From the NCBI GenBank assembly GCA_030652715.1, contig JAUSQB010000205.1:1-6624 (forward strand): a stretch of 6,624 nt of DNA, in the 5' to 3' direction. Positions 1-6,382 of this stretch are shown here, one piece after another. The stretch's first letter is position 1, and the number at the start of each line of letters is the position of its first letter. The position numbers and the translations under genes were made by a program. Source of the stretch: Rugosibacter sp. Lineage in GTDB: Bacteria > Pseudomonadota > Gammaproteobacteria > Burkholderiales > Rhodocyclaceae. Below the pieces are notes generated by a model, which was not told the DNA's origin, made no database searches, and worked only from the letters and a program-made list of their open reading frames with translations.

Positions 1-96
1 AAACCAACTTGCTGCTTAACCCGTTGGACTCCACTATTGCCAACCGACCTCAATCGGCTTGATATGCGGCCTCAAGGGGCTTTCCAGAGTTGACTC

Positions 97-159
97 TGCA
101 TTCCCCGAAATCAGCTATGCACTTCCTGCGGTCGGCTCTGCACTTCCTGCGGTCGGATT
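97..159. repeat. Three tandem 21-bp units, the first degenerate
   Basis: Units lie at 97-117, 118-138 and 139-159, each starting with TGCA. Units 2 and 3 are nearly identical (shared core TGCACTTCCTGCGGTCGG). Unit 1 has the same length and phase but has diverged (TGCATTCCCC...). Unit 3 runs directly into the dispersed repeat that also occurs near 6211. This looks like an expanding intergenic repeat and not a coding or CRISPR structure, since the units are contiguous with no spacers. Confidence 0.7.
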
Positions 160-195
160 CAACGCTTTGCGGCGTATCATCAGCGCCGACTTTTT
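149..195. repeat. Dispersed repeat, left copy (contiguous form)
   Basis: Positions 149-179 match 6211-6241 in 30 of 31 bases, in the same orientation; the only mismatch is C163 against A6225. Positions 174-194 separately match 6383-6403 in 19 of 21 bases. The left copy is therefore one continuous block, while the right-hand counterpart is split in two by about 140 bp. Seeing two related copies in 6.6 kb suggests a multi-copy intergenic repeat family. Copy number in the genome cannot be known from here. Confidence 0.75.
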
Positions 196-285
196 ATTGG
201 TGTCTTCACTGCGCGTTCAAATCGCTGCTGAATACCTCAGTACGTGAAAATGCGTTACATTTGAGGCAACCCAATTGATGTTACC

Positions 286-303
286 CGTGGATTTTTCACC
301 ACG
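286..303. other. Short inverted repeat in the ovoA leader
   Basis: CGTGG (286-290) and CCACG (299-303) form a perfect 5-bp dyad with an 8-base AT-rich centre, 72 bases before the ovoA start. It could be a small hairpin or an operator half-site pair. It is short enough to be chance. Confidence 0.25.
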
Positions 304-361
304 ACGATGATGCTTCACGTTTTTTCAGGCACCACCGTTGCGCAATCCAAAAATAAAGTAC

Positions 362-365
362 GGAG
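362..365 (+). promoter_or_regulatory. Ribosome binding site of ovoA
   Basis: GGAG lies 9 bases before the ATG at 375. This favours ATG 375 over the next in-frame ATG at 399, which has no such site. Confidence 0.7.
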
Positions 366-374
366 ACTTTCACC

Positions 375-2771
375 ATGAACCCATCTTCAACCATTGCCAT
401 GCGCGAAAACGAACCCTGGCGCGCCAATTTGCGCGGAAACCAGCCCGCGCTGGCAGCGCCCCGCGATGCAGCCTGGTGGACTGGAAAATCCCCTGCGGCA
501 TGCTCTGGCTTGACGGCGAATGGCACCCTCACCGCTTTGCCGCTACCGAATTTAGCCACCTGTACGCGGCGCGAAGTTCAAGATTATTTTGATAACAGCT
601 GGACGCTGACCGAAACATTATTCGCTGGCCTCAAAGGCGAGGAAGCATTTTTTCGCCCGCCATATCACGGACTGCGGCATCCGATGGTGTTTTACTTTTG
701 CCATCCACCCGTTTTTTATATCAACAAACTCCGCGTCTCGGGCTTGATGACCGCGCCGCTGAATCCCTATTTCGAAACCTTGTTCGAAGTCGGCGTGGAT
801 GAAATGCGCTGGGACGACATGTCGAAAAACGAGATGCTGTGGCCCAGCGTGGATGAAGTACGCGCTTACCGCGCCGCTGTCTATGCAGCGGTTAGCCAGG
901 TGATCGCCACACACCCTGGATTAACCGAGGGTCATGCGCCGATCACCTTGAATGATCCGCTATGGGCGCTCTTCATGGGCTTTGAGCATGAACGGATTCA
1001 TCTTGAAACTTCTGCCGTATTAATTCATGAGCTGCCGCTTGACTATGTGCAACGCCCCGCCGCCTGGCCAGCGTTGTACCCGGCCGCACCGCACGATGCG
1101 GCCACAGCGCTACGCCCCCGCCCAGGGACGGATTACCCTGCGCCAGCCTTGCGCGATGTCGCCGCAACACGCATCACTTTAGGCAAACCCGCCGACTGGC
1201 CTTCTTACGGCTGGGACAACGAATATGGCTCGCGCAGCGTGCGCGTGGAAGCTTTTCGTGCCAGCACCCAGCTGGTAAGCAACGGCGCGTTTCACGAATT
1301 TGTTGTCGCAGGCGGGTATCGGGAAGAGCGCTTCTGGTCGCCTACCGGCTGGGCATGGCGCAGTTATCGCAATATCAAATGGCCTACCTTTTGGGTACAG
1401 GATGGCCCTGCCGGGTTGCACCGCTACAAGTTGCGCACCTTGTTCGAGGTGATCGATATGCCATGGAGCTGGCCTGCCGAAGTGAACGGTCATGAGGCTT
1501 ACGCTTACTGCCAGTGGAAGTCAGAACAAGATAGCACTGCCTATCGTCTGCCGAGCGAAAACGAGCACCATGCACTGCGCGACCCCGTCCATCGCGTCGC
1601 TGACGACATGGCATTGCAGTACGATGGCATGGCGTTTCGCAAGCAGGGAATCAACCTGAATCTGGCCTATGGCTCGGCCATGCCCGTCGATGCGGGGCGT
1701 ATCACCAGCGCCGGGTTTCATGATCTGTTTGGCAATGTCTGGCAGTGGTTGGCGGATGACTTCAATCCCCTGCCGGGCAGCGAGGTGCACCCGTTCTACG
1801 ATGACTTCAGCAGCCCGTGTTACGACGGACAGCATCAGATGATTCTCGGGGGCTCATGGGTATCCACCGGTGAAATGGCGGGCCCTTGGGCACGCTTTCA
1901 CTTTCGCCCGCACTTTTTTCAGCATGCCGGGTTTCGCCTGGTCGAAGCCGCCCACGATGGCGGTGCCATTCACCTGGATAGCGACGATTCAGCGCATCAG
2001 GTATATGAAGACCGGCAGATGGTGAATGACTACATGCTGTTGCACTATGGCAGCCAGGCCGATCAAATGCCGCATGTTTTTGGCCCACAGGCAGCGACAG
2101 AATTTCCGCTGCGCTGTGCACAATGGCTGCTTGATGGCGCGGCAGAATTCGGTGCCGACACTCAACGTGCGCTGGAAGTCGGTTGCGCTGTCGGCCGCGC
2201 AAGTTTCGAGCTGGCACGCAGCTATCACGAAGTGATCGGCGTTGATCTTTCGCGCGCTTTTATCGATACCGCTGAAGCCTTGCGACGTGATGGCCGCCTT
2301 GATTATTTCCGCAAGGATGAAGGCGAGCTTGGCACACAGCTCACGGCGCATGTAAACCCTGCTATTGATCGGCACCGCGTGGCTTTTCGCCAGGCGGACG
2401 CTTGCTCACTGCCTGCCGACTACGTGGATTTTGATGCCGTGCTGATGGCCAATCTGCTGTGCCGCTTGCCCAGCCCGAAATCACTGCTGGGCCGACTGGG
2501 CGGGCCACGCGGCCTGGTTAAAGTGGGTGGCTTGGTGGCACTGTTTTCACCCTATAGCTGGCTTGAGCAATTCACGCCCCACGGGGCATGGCTCGGGGGC
2601 TATGAAAAAGCGGGCCATGCAGTCAAAACCGCCGATGCCCTGCGCGAATTTTTCACGCAAGAAGGCTTTGTATTGCGCCGTGAAGAAGAAGTACCGCTGG
2701 TGATTCGCGAACACCATCGTAAATATCAATACATCGTCACGCATGCGATGTTGTGGCAACGGTCGGTATAA
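375..2771 (+). CDS. ovoA: OvoA: 5-histidylcysteine sulfoxide synthase with 4-mercaptohistidine N1-methyltransferase domain
   Basis: This 798-residue cytosolic enzyme would make ovothiol A. The family couples the cysteine sulfur to C5 of histidine using O2 and non-heme iron. After a separate PLP lyase (OvoB) frees 5-thiohistidine, the C-terminal domain N-methylates the imidazole with SAM. Visible in order: a DinB-like helical domain (about 65-225) with RHPMVFYFCHPPVFYINKL at 101-119, including the likely iron ligand His110, and the HX3HXE motif His205/His209/Glu211; a formylglycine-generating-enzyme-like sulfoxide synthase fold (about 255-525) with FGNVWQW and a closing GGSW...GFRLV at 492-523; and a Rossmann methyltransferase (about 570-798) with motif I LEVGCAVGR (600-608) and Asp624. 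Length fits full-length OvoA. The first 60 residues are Pro/Ala-rich, with WWTG and LPLPNLATCTR. Start chosen by GGAG at 362-365. No ovoB lies in the window. It converges on the ADP-ribosylglycohydrolase gene and ends at a shared terminator. EgtB (ergothioneine) is the main alternative, but the fused methyltransferase and N-terminal motifs favour OvoA. Confidence 0.95.
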   Translation: MNPSSTIAMRENEPWRANLRGNQPALAAPRDAAWWTGKSPAACSGLTANGTLTALPLPNLATCTRREVQDYFDNSWTLTETLFAGLKGEEAFFRPPYHGLRHPMVFYFCHPPVFYINKLRVSGLMTAPLNPYFETLFEVGVDEMRWDDMSKNEMLWPSVDEVRAYRAAVYAAVSQVIATHPGLTEGHAPITLNDPLWALFMGFEHERIHLETSAVLIHELPLDYVQRPAAWPALYPAAPHDAATALRPRPGTDYPAPALRDVAATRITLGKPADWPSYGWDNEYGSRSVRVEAFRASTQLVSNGAFHEFVVAGGYREERFWSPTGWAWRSYRNIKWPTFWVQDGPAGLHRYKLRTLFEVIDMPWSWPAEVNGHEAYAYCQWKSEQDSTAYRLPSENEHHALRDPVHRVADDMALQYDGMAFRKQGINLNLAYGSAMPVDAGRITSAGFHDLFGNVWQWLADDFNPLPGSEVHPFYDDFSSPCYDGQHQMILGGSWVSTGEMAGPWARFHFRPHFFQHAGFRLVEAAHDGGAIHLDSDDSAHQVYEDRQMVNDYMLLHYGSQADQMPHVFGPQAATEFPLRCAQWLLDGAAEFGADTQRALEVGCAVGRASFELARSYHEVIGVDLSRAFIDTAEALRRDGRLDYFRKDEGELGTQLTAHVNPAIDRHRVAFRQADACSLPADYVDFDAVLMANLLCRLPSPKSLLGRLGGPRGLVKVGGLVALFSPYSWLEQFTPHGAWLGGYEKAGHAVKTADALREFFTQEGFVLRREEEVPLVIREHHRKYQYIVTHAMLWQRSV

Positions 2772-2787
2772 AAGAAGCAACATAAAA

Positions 2788-2822
2788 AGAAAGCGGATGA
2801 ATTCAAAATTCATCCGCTTTTT
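2788..2822. terminator. Bidirectional rho-independent terminator between ovoA and the convergent gene
   Basis: A perfect 14-bp stem (arms 2790-2803 and 2807-2820, left arm AAAGCGGATGAATT) encloses a 3-base loop and is followed by TTTTT on the plus strand (2818-2822). The minus strand also ends in T-rich sequence from the A-run at 2784-2788. It starts 17 bases after the ovoA stop and ends 20 bases before the stop of the minus-strand gene, so it serves both convergent genes. Confidence 0.93.
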
Positions 2823-2841
2823 CTACGCCTGGAAAGCCATG

Positions 2842-3831
2842 CTATGCAGCAGTAATACGTTCAGCCTGATTAACAACTTCAGCAATTCTGGTTAATTGAC
2901 TGAGCCAGGTGAGAGGAATTCCCAGAGCGGGCGATGGCTCTTTCTGCATACGCACAGCATCATGTGCTGCCGTCAGCGCACCCAGCATCAGCGAGCGGCC
3001 GCAACTATCCCCCCCGGCGAGAATATTGGCTTCGACGGCTTGGCGAAAACCACTGGCACGATGAGCAATGTGAAACAACAGCGGCAGGCCTTGATGCAAA
3101 TGGCACGGCATGCCAAAGCGCGCAGCGGCGGCCGGGGCATCCAGCACCGGCAGAGCAAGCGCTTCGGTGAGCAAGGGTTGCAAAAGCTCGCCTGCCGCTT
3201 GTGCCGCACGCGCAAGTGCCTGGGGTAGCGGGGTCCCGCCCAGCACTTCATCGAGTGCAATGGCCGCAACATTGGCCGCATCGCGTGCTTGCGGGTGATC
3301 GTGGGTAACAGCAAGGGCTTGTTGCACGGTGCCGATGAGTTCATCTCGCGATCGCGCATAACCGGCACGCTGACTCGCCACGATTGCCGGGACGCATTCC
3401 AGCGCAGGTAATTGATCGTCATCGGCACCCGTTATGGCCGGATAATCTTCGGGCTTGGCATAGCCTAACAGGCGCACGACAGTGAGGCGGGTGGGGCGGT
3501 CGGCATATCCGACCCAATGACCGCCGGGGCCAAAGGCGGCGAGCCATTCCTGTTGAAATACCTGGCGCTCAAACTTGCCGCCGGTTTTGGCCAGGTGCAC
3601 CAACATCAGGCGGCAAGACTCACCATAAAAAGATAAGTCGCCCACCCGCTTATCGGCGTGTGCAAAAAAACCCATCACACCCTGATAGTTTGCCGGGTCT
3701 GGCGCACGAAATGCCAGCGGCCTCTGTTGTTGCAGAGCTTTTAGCCGTTCTGCATCATATAGCCAGTGCAGGCCAAGCGTGGCGGCATCGGCAGTTAGGG
3801 CGCCCAGTATGGCTGCAAGGCGTGGGGTCAT
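2842..3831 (-). CDS. ADP-ribosylglycohydrolase-fold protein, crystallin-J1/SelJ-like subgroup
   Basis: This 329-residue, Ala/Leu-rich, probably all-helical cytosolic protein has the overall plan of the ADP-ribosylglycohydrolase (ARH/DraG) family. The N-terminal ILGALTADAATLGLHWLYD (8-26) stands where typical members have GDALG. SFYGESCRLML (67-77) stands at the position of the usual Thr-Asp-Asp metal motif. THDHP lies at 176-180, and AGGDSCGRSLMLGAL (272-286) stands where typical members have GGDTDT. The two metal-ligand motifs are thus altered, as I recall for jellyfish J1-crystallins and selenoprotein J, which share a GGD-x-C-x-R-like element. Removal of ADP-ribose from protein or another substrate is possible but unproven, and the true substrate is unknown. 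ATG 3831 is supported by AAGGAG (complement of 3837-3842) five bases upstream. It lies 194 bp downstream of the corrinoid adenosyltransferase gene on the same strand and stops at the terminator shared with ovoA. Confidence 0.85.
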   Translation of the reverse strand: MTPRLAAILGALTADAATLGLHWLYDAERLKALQQQRPLAFRAPDPANYQGVMGFFAHADKRVGDLSFYGESCRLMLVHLAKTGGKFERQVFQQEWLAAFGPGGHWVGYADRPTRLTVVRLLGYAKPEDYPAITGADDDQLPALECVPAIVASQRAGYARSRDELIGTVQQALAVTHDHPQARDAANVAAIALDEVLGGTPLPQALARAAQAAGELLQPLLTEALALPVLDAPAAAARFGMPCHLHQGLPLLFHIAHRASGFRQAVEANILAGGDSCGRSLMLGALTAAHDAVRMQKEPSPALGIPLTWLSQLTRIAEVVNQAERITAA

Positions 3832-3851
3832 TTTTTCTCCTTAAATCATTC

Positions 3852-3883
3852 TTTATAGAAAACCTTTGTTCGATAAATTGAAC
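3852..3883 (-). promoter_or_regulatory. Possible promoter/operator before the ADP-ribosylglycohydrolase gene
   Basis: On the minus strand a TATAAA -10-like hexamer (complement of 3852-3857) lies 21 bases before the ATG. No good -35 box is present. An imperfect 16-bp palindrome (3868-3883, GTTCGATAAATTGAAC; arms match at 6 of 7 positions) covers the area where a -35 box would sit, so a repressor or activator could bind here. The short leader would still include the ribosome binding site. The AT-rich content makes chance matches likely. Confidence 0.25.
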
Positions 3884-3975
3884 AGCCGTCTGAACGAATA
3901 GCGTATTAGAAAAACCAAGACCGCTGGTAAAAATACTTTGGTCAATGCAACACGCTGCTCGCCAAACGCGAACAT
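3853..3975 (-). CDS. Possible 40-residue membrane peptide (doubtful)
   Basis: A 40-codon frame starts with MFAFGEQRVAL. It contains a hydrophobic stretch VFLPAVLVFLI (14-24), followed by basic residues RYSFRR (25-30), the pattern of a single membrane segment with a positive flank. It lies on the same strand as both neighbours, between the adenosyltransferase stop (4026) and the ADP-ribosylglycohydrolase start (3831). Its stop is 21 bases before that start. Against it: no clear Shine-Dalgarno site precedes the ATG, I recognise no family, and a frame of this length can arise by chance. It could equally be part of an untranslated leader. Confidence 0.18.
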   Translation of the reverse strand: MFAFGEQRVALTKVFLPAVLVFLIRYSFRRLFNLSNKGFL

Positions 3976-4025
3976 GGTGCTGTGCGCCCAGCGCCGTCCG
4001 ACTAGATACCGCTGCGCATAACTTC

Positions 4026-4577
4026 TCAGGCGTTTTTACCCTTTTGCCACAGCACATCGCCACTACCTGCCACATGATTCAACCAGCGGCCAAGGACGAA
4101 TAACAAGTCAGAGAGCCGATTAAGATATTGCCGCCCGCAATCAGACACCGGTTCGGTGGCCGCTAATGCCACAACCGCACGTTCGGCACGGCGGCACACC
4201 GTACGCGCCAGATGGGTGAGCGCCGCGGCCCGCGTGCCGCCGGGCAGAATAAATTCCTTGAGCGGTTGCAAGGCTTCGTTGTAATGATCAATCGCGGCTT
4301 CCAGTTGCACAGGCTGGGTGCTTTTAAGCAAGGTGGCCCCAGGAATTGACAACTCGCCGCCCAGATCGAACAAATCGTGCTGAATGCCGATGAGTAGCGT
4401 GCGCACATCCTCAGGCAGCGCTTCACAAAGGATGACACCGATCAACGAATTGGTTTCATCCACATCCCCCAGAGCGGCGATACGCGTGGAATGCTTGGGG
4501 CTGCGGGAACCATCGCCCAAGCCTGTGGTGCCTGCGTCACCCGTGCGAGTGTAGATTTTTGAGAGTCGATAACCCAT
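4026..4577 (-). CDS. pduO: PduO-type cob(I)yrinic acid a,c-diamide / cob(I)alamin adenosyltransferase
   Basis: This 183-residue cytosolic enzyme moves the 5'-deoxyadenosyl group of ATP onto cob(I)alamin or a corrinoid precursor, giving adenosylcobalamin. Family hallmarks are all present: the N-terminal ATP loop [18 protein letters not shown] (8-25), GDVDETN (37-43), [13 protein letters not shown] (65-77), LPGG (111-114), the Arg/Glu helix RTVCRRAER (125-133) and [15 protein letters not shown] (151-165). Length is normal for a single-domain PduO/MMAB enzyme, with no fused DUF domain. The start at 4577 gives the expected [14 protein letters not shown] amino end, but no real Shine-Dalgarno lies before it (…AATAAAAAATCTT-ATG), so initiation may be weak. 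No cobalamin synthesis genes, B12-dependent enzyme or evident cobalamin riboswitch are in the window. It is divergent from the flavoprotein gene and may be read through into the ADP-ribosylglycohydrolase gene. CobA/BtuR-type enzymes are excluded by sequence. Confidence 0.96.
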   Translation of the reverse strand: MGYRLSKIYTRTGDAGTTGLGDGSRSPKHSTRIAALGDVDETNSLIGVILCEALPEDVRTLLIGIQHDLFDLGGELSIPGATLLKSTQPVQLEAAIDHYNEALQPLKEFILPGGTRAAALTHLARTVCRRAERAVVALAATEPVSDCGRQYLNRLSDLLFVLGRWLNHVAGSGDVLWQKGKNA

Positions 4578-4729
4578 AAGATTTTTTATTCAGTGTCGGC
4601 GTGGGAAAAGAGCAGAACATTGTTTTGCTCATGCGCTTCATTGTAAGCTGGGGACGATGTTTCTGCATCGTACAGTAGCAGCAACGCTGCAGACACTATT
4701 TTTAAAGCCACGCCACGAAAGGAACCTTC
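4578..4729. promoter_or_regulatory. Divergent intergenic region with two tandem dyads
   Basis: This 152-bp gap must carry the promoters of both the adenosyltransferase (leftward) and the flavoprotein (rightward). Two perfect dyads lie close together: ACGATG-TTTCTG-CATCGT (4654-4671) and GCAGC-AAC-GCTGC (4678-4690). They could be operators, or hairpins in the 5' leader of the rightward transcript. AAAGGA (4718-4723), six bases before ATG 4730, is a good ribosome binding site for the flavoprotein. I see no convincing -35/-10 pair in either direction. Confidence 0.45.
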
Positions 4730-6145
4730 ATGACAGAAATAGTGGATGTCGCCATTATCGGCGCGGGAAGTGCCGGTTTAGCCGCGTTGAGTGAAGTCAG
4801 AAAACGCACACAGAATATAGTCATCATTAATGATGGCCCCTGGGGCACGACGTGTGCCCGTGTCGGCTGCATGCCCTCCAAGCTGTTGATAGAGGCGGCA
4901 AACGCGTTTCATCATCGCACCACATTTGAAGAATTCGGCATTCGGGGCACAGATCAACTCACGGTAGATCGTAGCGCCGTATTGCGCCGCGTGCGTCGGC
5001 TGCGCGATGCCTTCGTCGCCAGTACGCTGAACGCCACCGAAGCGCTGGGCGTGCGTGCCATAACGGGTCGTGCACGCCTCTTGGGGCCCAACCGGCTGCA
5101 AGTGAATGGCACAGAGATCATCGCCCGCCACATTATCATTGCTACCGGCTCACGCCCTTTGGTACCTGCGCCTTGGCGCGCACTTGGGGATCGGATACAA
5201 ACAACCGATACGCTCTTCGAGCAAACCATTCTGCCGGACCGCATGGCAGTGGTGGGGCTGGGGCCGCTGGGTGTGGAACTTGCTCAAGCCCTCTCCCGGC
5301 TAGGCGTCAATGTCACAGCCTTTAGTCGCAACCCGCTGATTGCGGGCCTGACCGACCCCCAAGTCAATACGATCGCGCAAGAAGCTCTTGGTCATGAATT
5401 TGCGATGCATCTTGACGCGGATGCGGAACTCACCGCCACAATCTCCGGTGTGCGTGTGCGCTCCGGCAATCATGAGGTTGAAGTTGAACAGGTGTTGGTT
5501 GCACTCGGCCGCCGTCCCAACATCGATGATCTGGGACTGGAAACTCTAGGCGTAACGCTTAATGACAAAGGCATGCCAGAAGTCAATCGAACAACCCTGC
5601 AAATTGCCGATCTGCCGATGTTTCTTGCGGGTGATGCGAATGCCGATATGCCCCTGCTCCACGAAGCCGCTGATGATGGCCATATCGCCGGCATCAATGC
5701 CACGCAGCCAAAAGTCACTTGCTATGCACGCCGCACGCCGCTGGCAATTGTTTTTGCCGAACCGGGCATCGCCATGGTCGGTGCTCGCTTTAGTGCGCTG
5801 GATATTGCCACCTGCATTACCAGTGAAGTGGATTTCGGCCATCAAGGCCGCGCGATGGCGGGCCAGCGCAATACCGGACTAATCCGCCTGTATGCCAGCG
5901 CACAAGAGGGTCGTCTGCTGGGGGCAGAAATGTGTGCACCCGCTGCCGAGCATATGGCCCATCTTCTGGCATTAGCGATTGATCAAGCGCTCACCGTCCA
6001 CGAAATACTGCGCATGCCTTTTTATCACCCGGTTCTGGAAGAAGGGCTGCGTACCGCCCTTCGTGGCTTGGCTAAACAACTGCCCACAACCACAGGGTTT
6101 GATTTGGCGCATTGCGAGAGTTTGCATAGCGAAGCGTTGGAATAG
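4730..6145 (+). CDS. Dihydrolipoyl-dehydrogenase-like FAD-dependent disulfide oxidoreductase
   Basis: This 471-residue cytosolic flavoenzyme belongs to the class I pyridine nucleotide-disulfide oxidoreductases. Visible in order: FAD-binding VAIIGAGSAGLAAL (7-20); redox-active disulfide GTTCARVGCMPSK with Cys42/Cys47; IIIATGSRP (135-143); NAD(P)-binding GLGPLG (176-181); second FAD contact FLAGDANAD (298-306); and a dimerisation domain (about 335-450) with the catalytic pair His433/Glu438 in YHPVLEEGL. The redox chemistry should be intact. The active-site motif differs from the classical lipoamide dehydrogenase GGTCLNVGCIPSK. Where NAD-specific enzymes have an acidic residue after the second pyridine-nucleotide strand, this one has FSR (198-200), which hints at NADPH. 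No 2-oxoacid dehydrogenase or E2 gene is adjacent, so the role in a dehydrogenase complex is doubtful. It may reduce a low-molecular-weight disulfide or a quinone. AAAGGA at 4718-4723 supports the start. Mercuric reductase and glutathione reductase are less likely, because the N-terminal metal-binding domain and the typical C-terminal Cys pair are missing. Confidence 0.88.
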   Translation: MTEIVDVAIIGAGSAGLAALSEVRKRTQNIVIINDGPWGTTCARVGCMPSKLLIEAANAFHHRTTFEEFGIRGTDQLTVDRSAVLRRVRRLRDAFVASTLNATEALGVRAITGRARLLGPNRLQVNGTEIIARHIIIATGSRPLVPAPWRALGDRIQTTDTLFEQTILPDRMAVVGLGPLGVELAQALSRLGVNVTAFSRNPLIAGLTDPQVNTIAQEALGHEFAMHLDADAELTATISGVRVRSGNHEVEVEQVLVALGRRPNIDDLGLETLGVTLNDKGMPEVNRTTLQIADLPMFLAGDANADMPLLHEAADDGHIAGINATQPKVTCYARRTPLAIVFAEPGIAMVGARFSALDIATCITSEVDFGHQGRAMAGQRNTGLIRLYASAQEGRLLGAEMCAPAAEHMAHLLALAIDQALTVHEILRMPFYHPVLEEGLRTALRGLAKQLPTTTGFDLAHCESLHSEALE

Positions 6146-6210
6146 GACACCACTACACCGCCCTATTGCTACCGCCTCCCGCAAGGACTTCCGAGTGAAG
6201 CGGCATTCCG

Positions 6211-6244
6211 GCGGTCGGATTCAAAGCTTTGCGGCGTATCACCA
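6211..6244. repeat. Dispersed repeat, right copy, first part
   Basis: Positions 6211-6241 equal 149-179 except at A6225. Matching fades after 6244. It lies 66 bases beyond the flavoprotein stop and has the same orientation as the left copy, so the two copies are direct repeats around the four-gene block. Confidence 0.75.
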
Positions 6245-6281
6245 TCCGCTACGGCGAGGAGAACTGCCCGCGAAGCGGAAT

Positions 6282-6309
6282 CTCAGTTCTGCAAAGCTGA
6301 GCGTTTTTT
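6282..6309 (+). terminator. Probable weak terminator downstream of the flavoprotein gene
   Basis: A 5-bp stem CTCAG (6282-6286) / CTGAG (6297-6301) with a 10-base loop is followed by CG and six T residues (6304-6309). The short stem and the 137-base distance from the stop codon make this less certain than the ovoA terminator. It also sits within the repeat-rich segment and so may belong to the repeat. Confidence 0.45.
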
Positions 6310-6344
6310 GCGCGACCACCTTGTGGCGTAATCCCTAGCTACGC

Positions 6345-6365
6345 GGTCAGGGTTCTTTCCTGACC
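6345..6365. other. Perfect 7-bp hairpin
   Basis: GGTCAGG (6345-6351) and CCTGACC (6359-6365) enclose the loop GTTCTTT. No T-run follows on either strand, so it is not a classical terminator. It lies in the segment that splits the right repeat copy. Confidence 0.45.
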
Positions 6366-6382
6366 CTTCTTGCTGTGCAGTT

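Larger units (their letters stand above)
1..374. other. Non-coding, repeat-bearing region upstream of ovoA
   Basis: No convincing gene is present. Two overlapping open frames of 62 codons each (59-247 and 90-278) consist largely of the repeat described below, have no good ribosome binding site and look like translated repeat. The left half holds a 21-bp tandem array and a dispersed repeat. The right half (about 200-374) is the ovoA leader and ends in a Shine-Dalgarno site. I could not pick out a sigma-70 promoter with both boxes at normal spacing. Confidence 0.7.

Noticed and set aside
97..159. CRISPR-like array
   Set aside because: The 21-bp units touch with no spacers, and no cas gene is present.
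59..278. Two overlapping 62-codon frames before ovoA
   Set aside because: They are made largely of the 21-bp and dispersed repeats, overlap each other in different frames, and lack a ribosome binding site.
1179..2375. Several minus-strand open frames of 76-136 codons inside ovoA
   Set aside because: They lie opposite a full-length gene with clear family motifs, resemble nothing known, and are expected shadows in GC-rich coding DNA.
2988..3428. 146-codon minus-strand frame inside the ADP-ribosylglycohydrolase gene
   Set aside because: It is a shifted reading of the same strand; the 329-codon frame has a ribosome binding site and coherent motifs.
2842..3831. Selenocysteine in the SelJ-like protein
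   Set aside because: The relevant motif has an ordinary Cys codon, and no in-frame TGA interrupts the gene.
4578..4729. Cobalamin riboswitch before the adenosyltransferase
   Set aside because: The gap is short for one, and I see no B12-box-like sequence or long folded leader on the minus strand.
6345..6365. Terminator for the tRNA transcript or the flavoprotein
   Set aside because: The 7-bp stem is perfect, but no T-run follows it on either strand.
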